Positions 63,949 to 64,000 of a DNA stretch of 64,000 nucleotides are shown piece after piece. Under the pieces are notes generated by a model. It did not search any database. It had not been told where the DNA came from and saw nothing but the letters and a program-made list of their open reading frames with translations. Source of the DNA: Massilia violaceinigra (GTDB lineage Bacteria > Pseudomonadota > Gammaproteobacteria > Burkholderiales > Burkholderiaceae_D). The stretch lies in contig NZ_CP024608.1 of NCBI RefSeq assembly GCF_002752675.1, forward strand, positions 1,984,001 through 2,048,000. Reading direction: 5' to 3'. The first letter of the stretch is position 1. Each line of letters opens with the position of its first letter. The position numbers were made by a program, and so were the translations under genes.

Positions 63949-64000
63949 CGACGCGAGCGGTGGCGACAAGACCGAAAAGGCTTCGCAGCAAAAGCTGCGC
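63941..64000 (+). CDS. flhB: Flagellar export switch protein FlhB, N-terminal fragment
   Basis: Only the first 20 codons are in the window. The sequence GDKTEKASQQKLR is the typical FlhB start, and the gene overlaps fliR by eight bases, as in other lateral loci. FlhB sets export specificity with FliK. flhA is expected downstream, outside the window. Confidence 0.88.
   Translation, partial: MADDASGGDKTEKASQQKLR

Overview
The window is high-GC, gene-dense proteobacterial DNA. It looks like a member of the Oxalobacteraceae (Massilia/Duganella/Janthinobacterium group) in the Betaproteobacteria. The reasons are the scpB-rluB and rimP-nusA-infB-rbfA-truB blocks, several large TonB-dependent receptors, and the two intergenic repeat families (cores GGGGTCAGACC and TTCCCGC.GCGGGAA). 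Genus placement is inference; no rRNA or tRNA gene is present.

Positions 1-10,800 form an accessory, surface-transport region. Three related TonB-dependent receptors (one cut by the window edge) flank a complete group IIC intron with its reverse transcriptase, and a two-gene HTH + PIN-domain module that looks like a toxin-antitoxin pair. The intron sits immediately after the rho-independent terminator of the first receptor. Positions 11,200-14,850 hold a peptide-type ABC importer (two permeases and one double ATPase, with no binding protein in the window). A DedA-rhodanese fusion and glucokinase follow.

Positions 17,800-34,000 are mostly housekeeping: scpB, rluB, then rimP-nusA-infB behind a strong sigma-70 promoter and a terminator-ended leader RNA, then rbfA and truB. 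A NarL-type two-component system, a MipA/OmpV outer membrane protein, a secreted protein of unknown function and typA/bipA come next. An Lgt-family protein lacking the catalytic histidine and a small unknown protein lead into the last region. Repeat elements occupy several of the gaps.

Positions 35,900-64,000 are one long flagellar locus. The minus strand reads fliE-F-G-H-I-J, fliD-S-T-K-L-A, motA-B, flgM-N, a flagellar glucosaminidase, flgB-L, and a LafW-like gene. flgA is on the opposite strand, and fliM-N-P-Q-R-flhB diverges from fliE. The order fliD-S-T-K-L-A-motA-B and the split fliM-R / fliE-J arrangement are those of lateral (Flag-2-type) flagella, not of the primary polar system. The locus encodes export apparatus, basal body, hook, cap, chaperones, sigma-28/anti-sigma-28 and stator. 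It has no flagellin gene in the window, no LafK-type or FlhDC master regulator, and a FliM without the CheY-binding N-terminal motif. flhB runs off the right edge, and flhA presumably lies beyond it.
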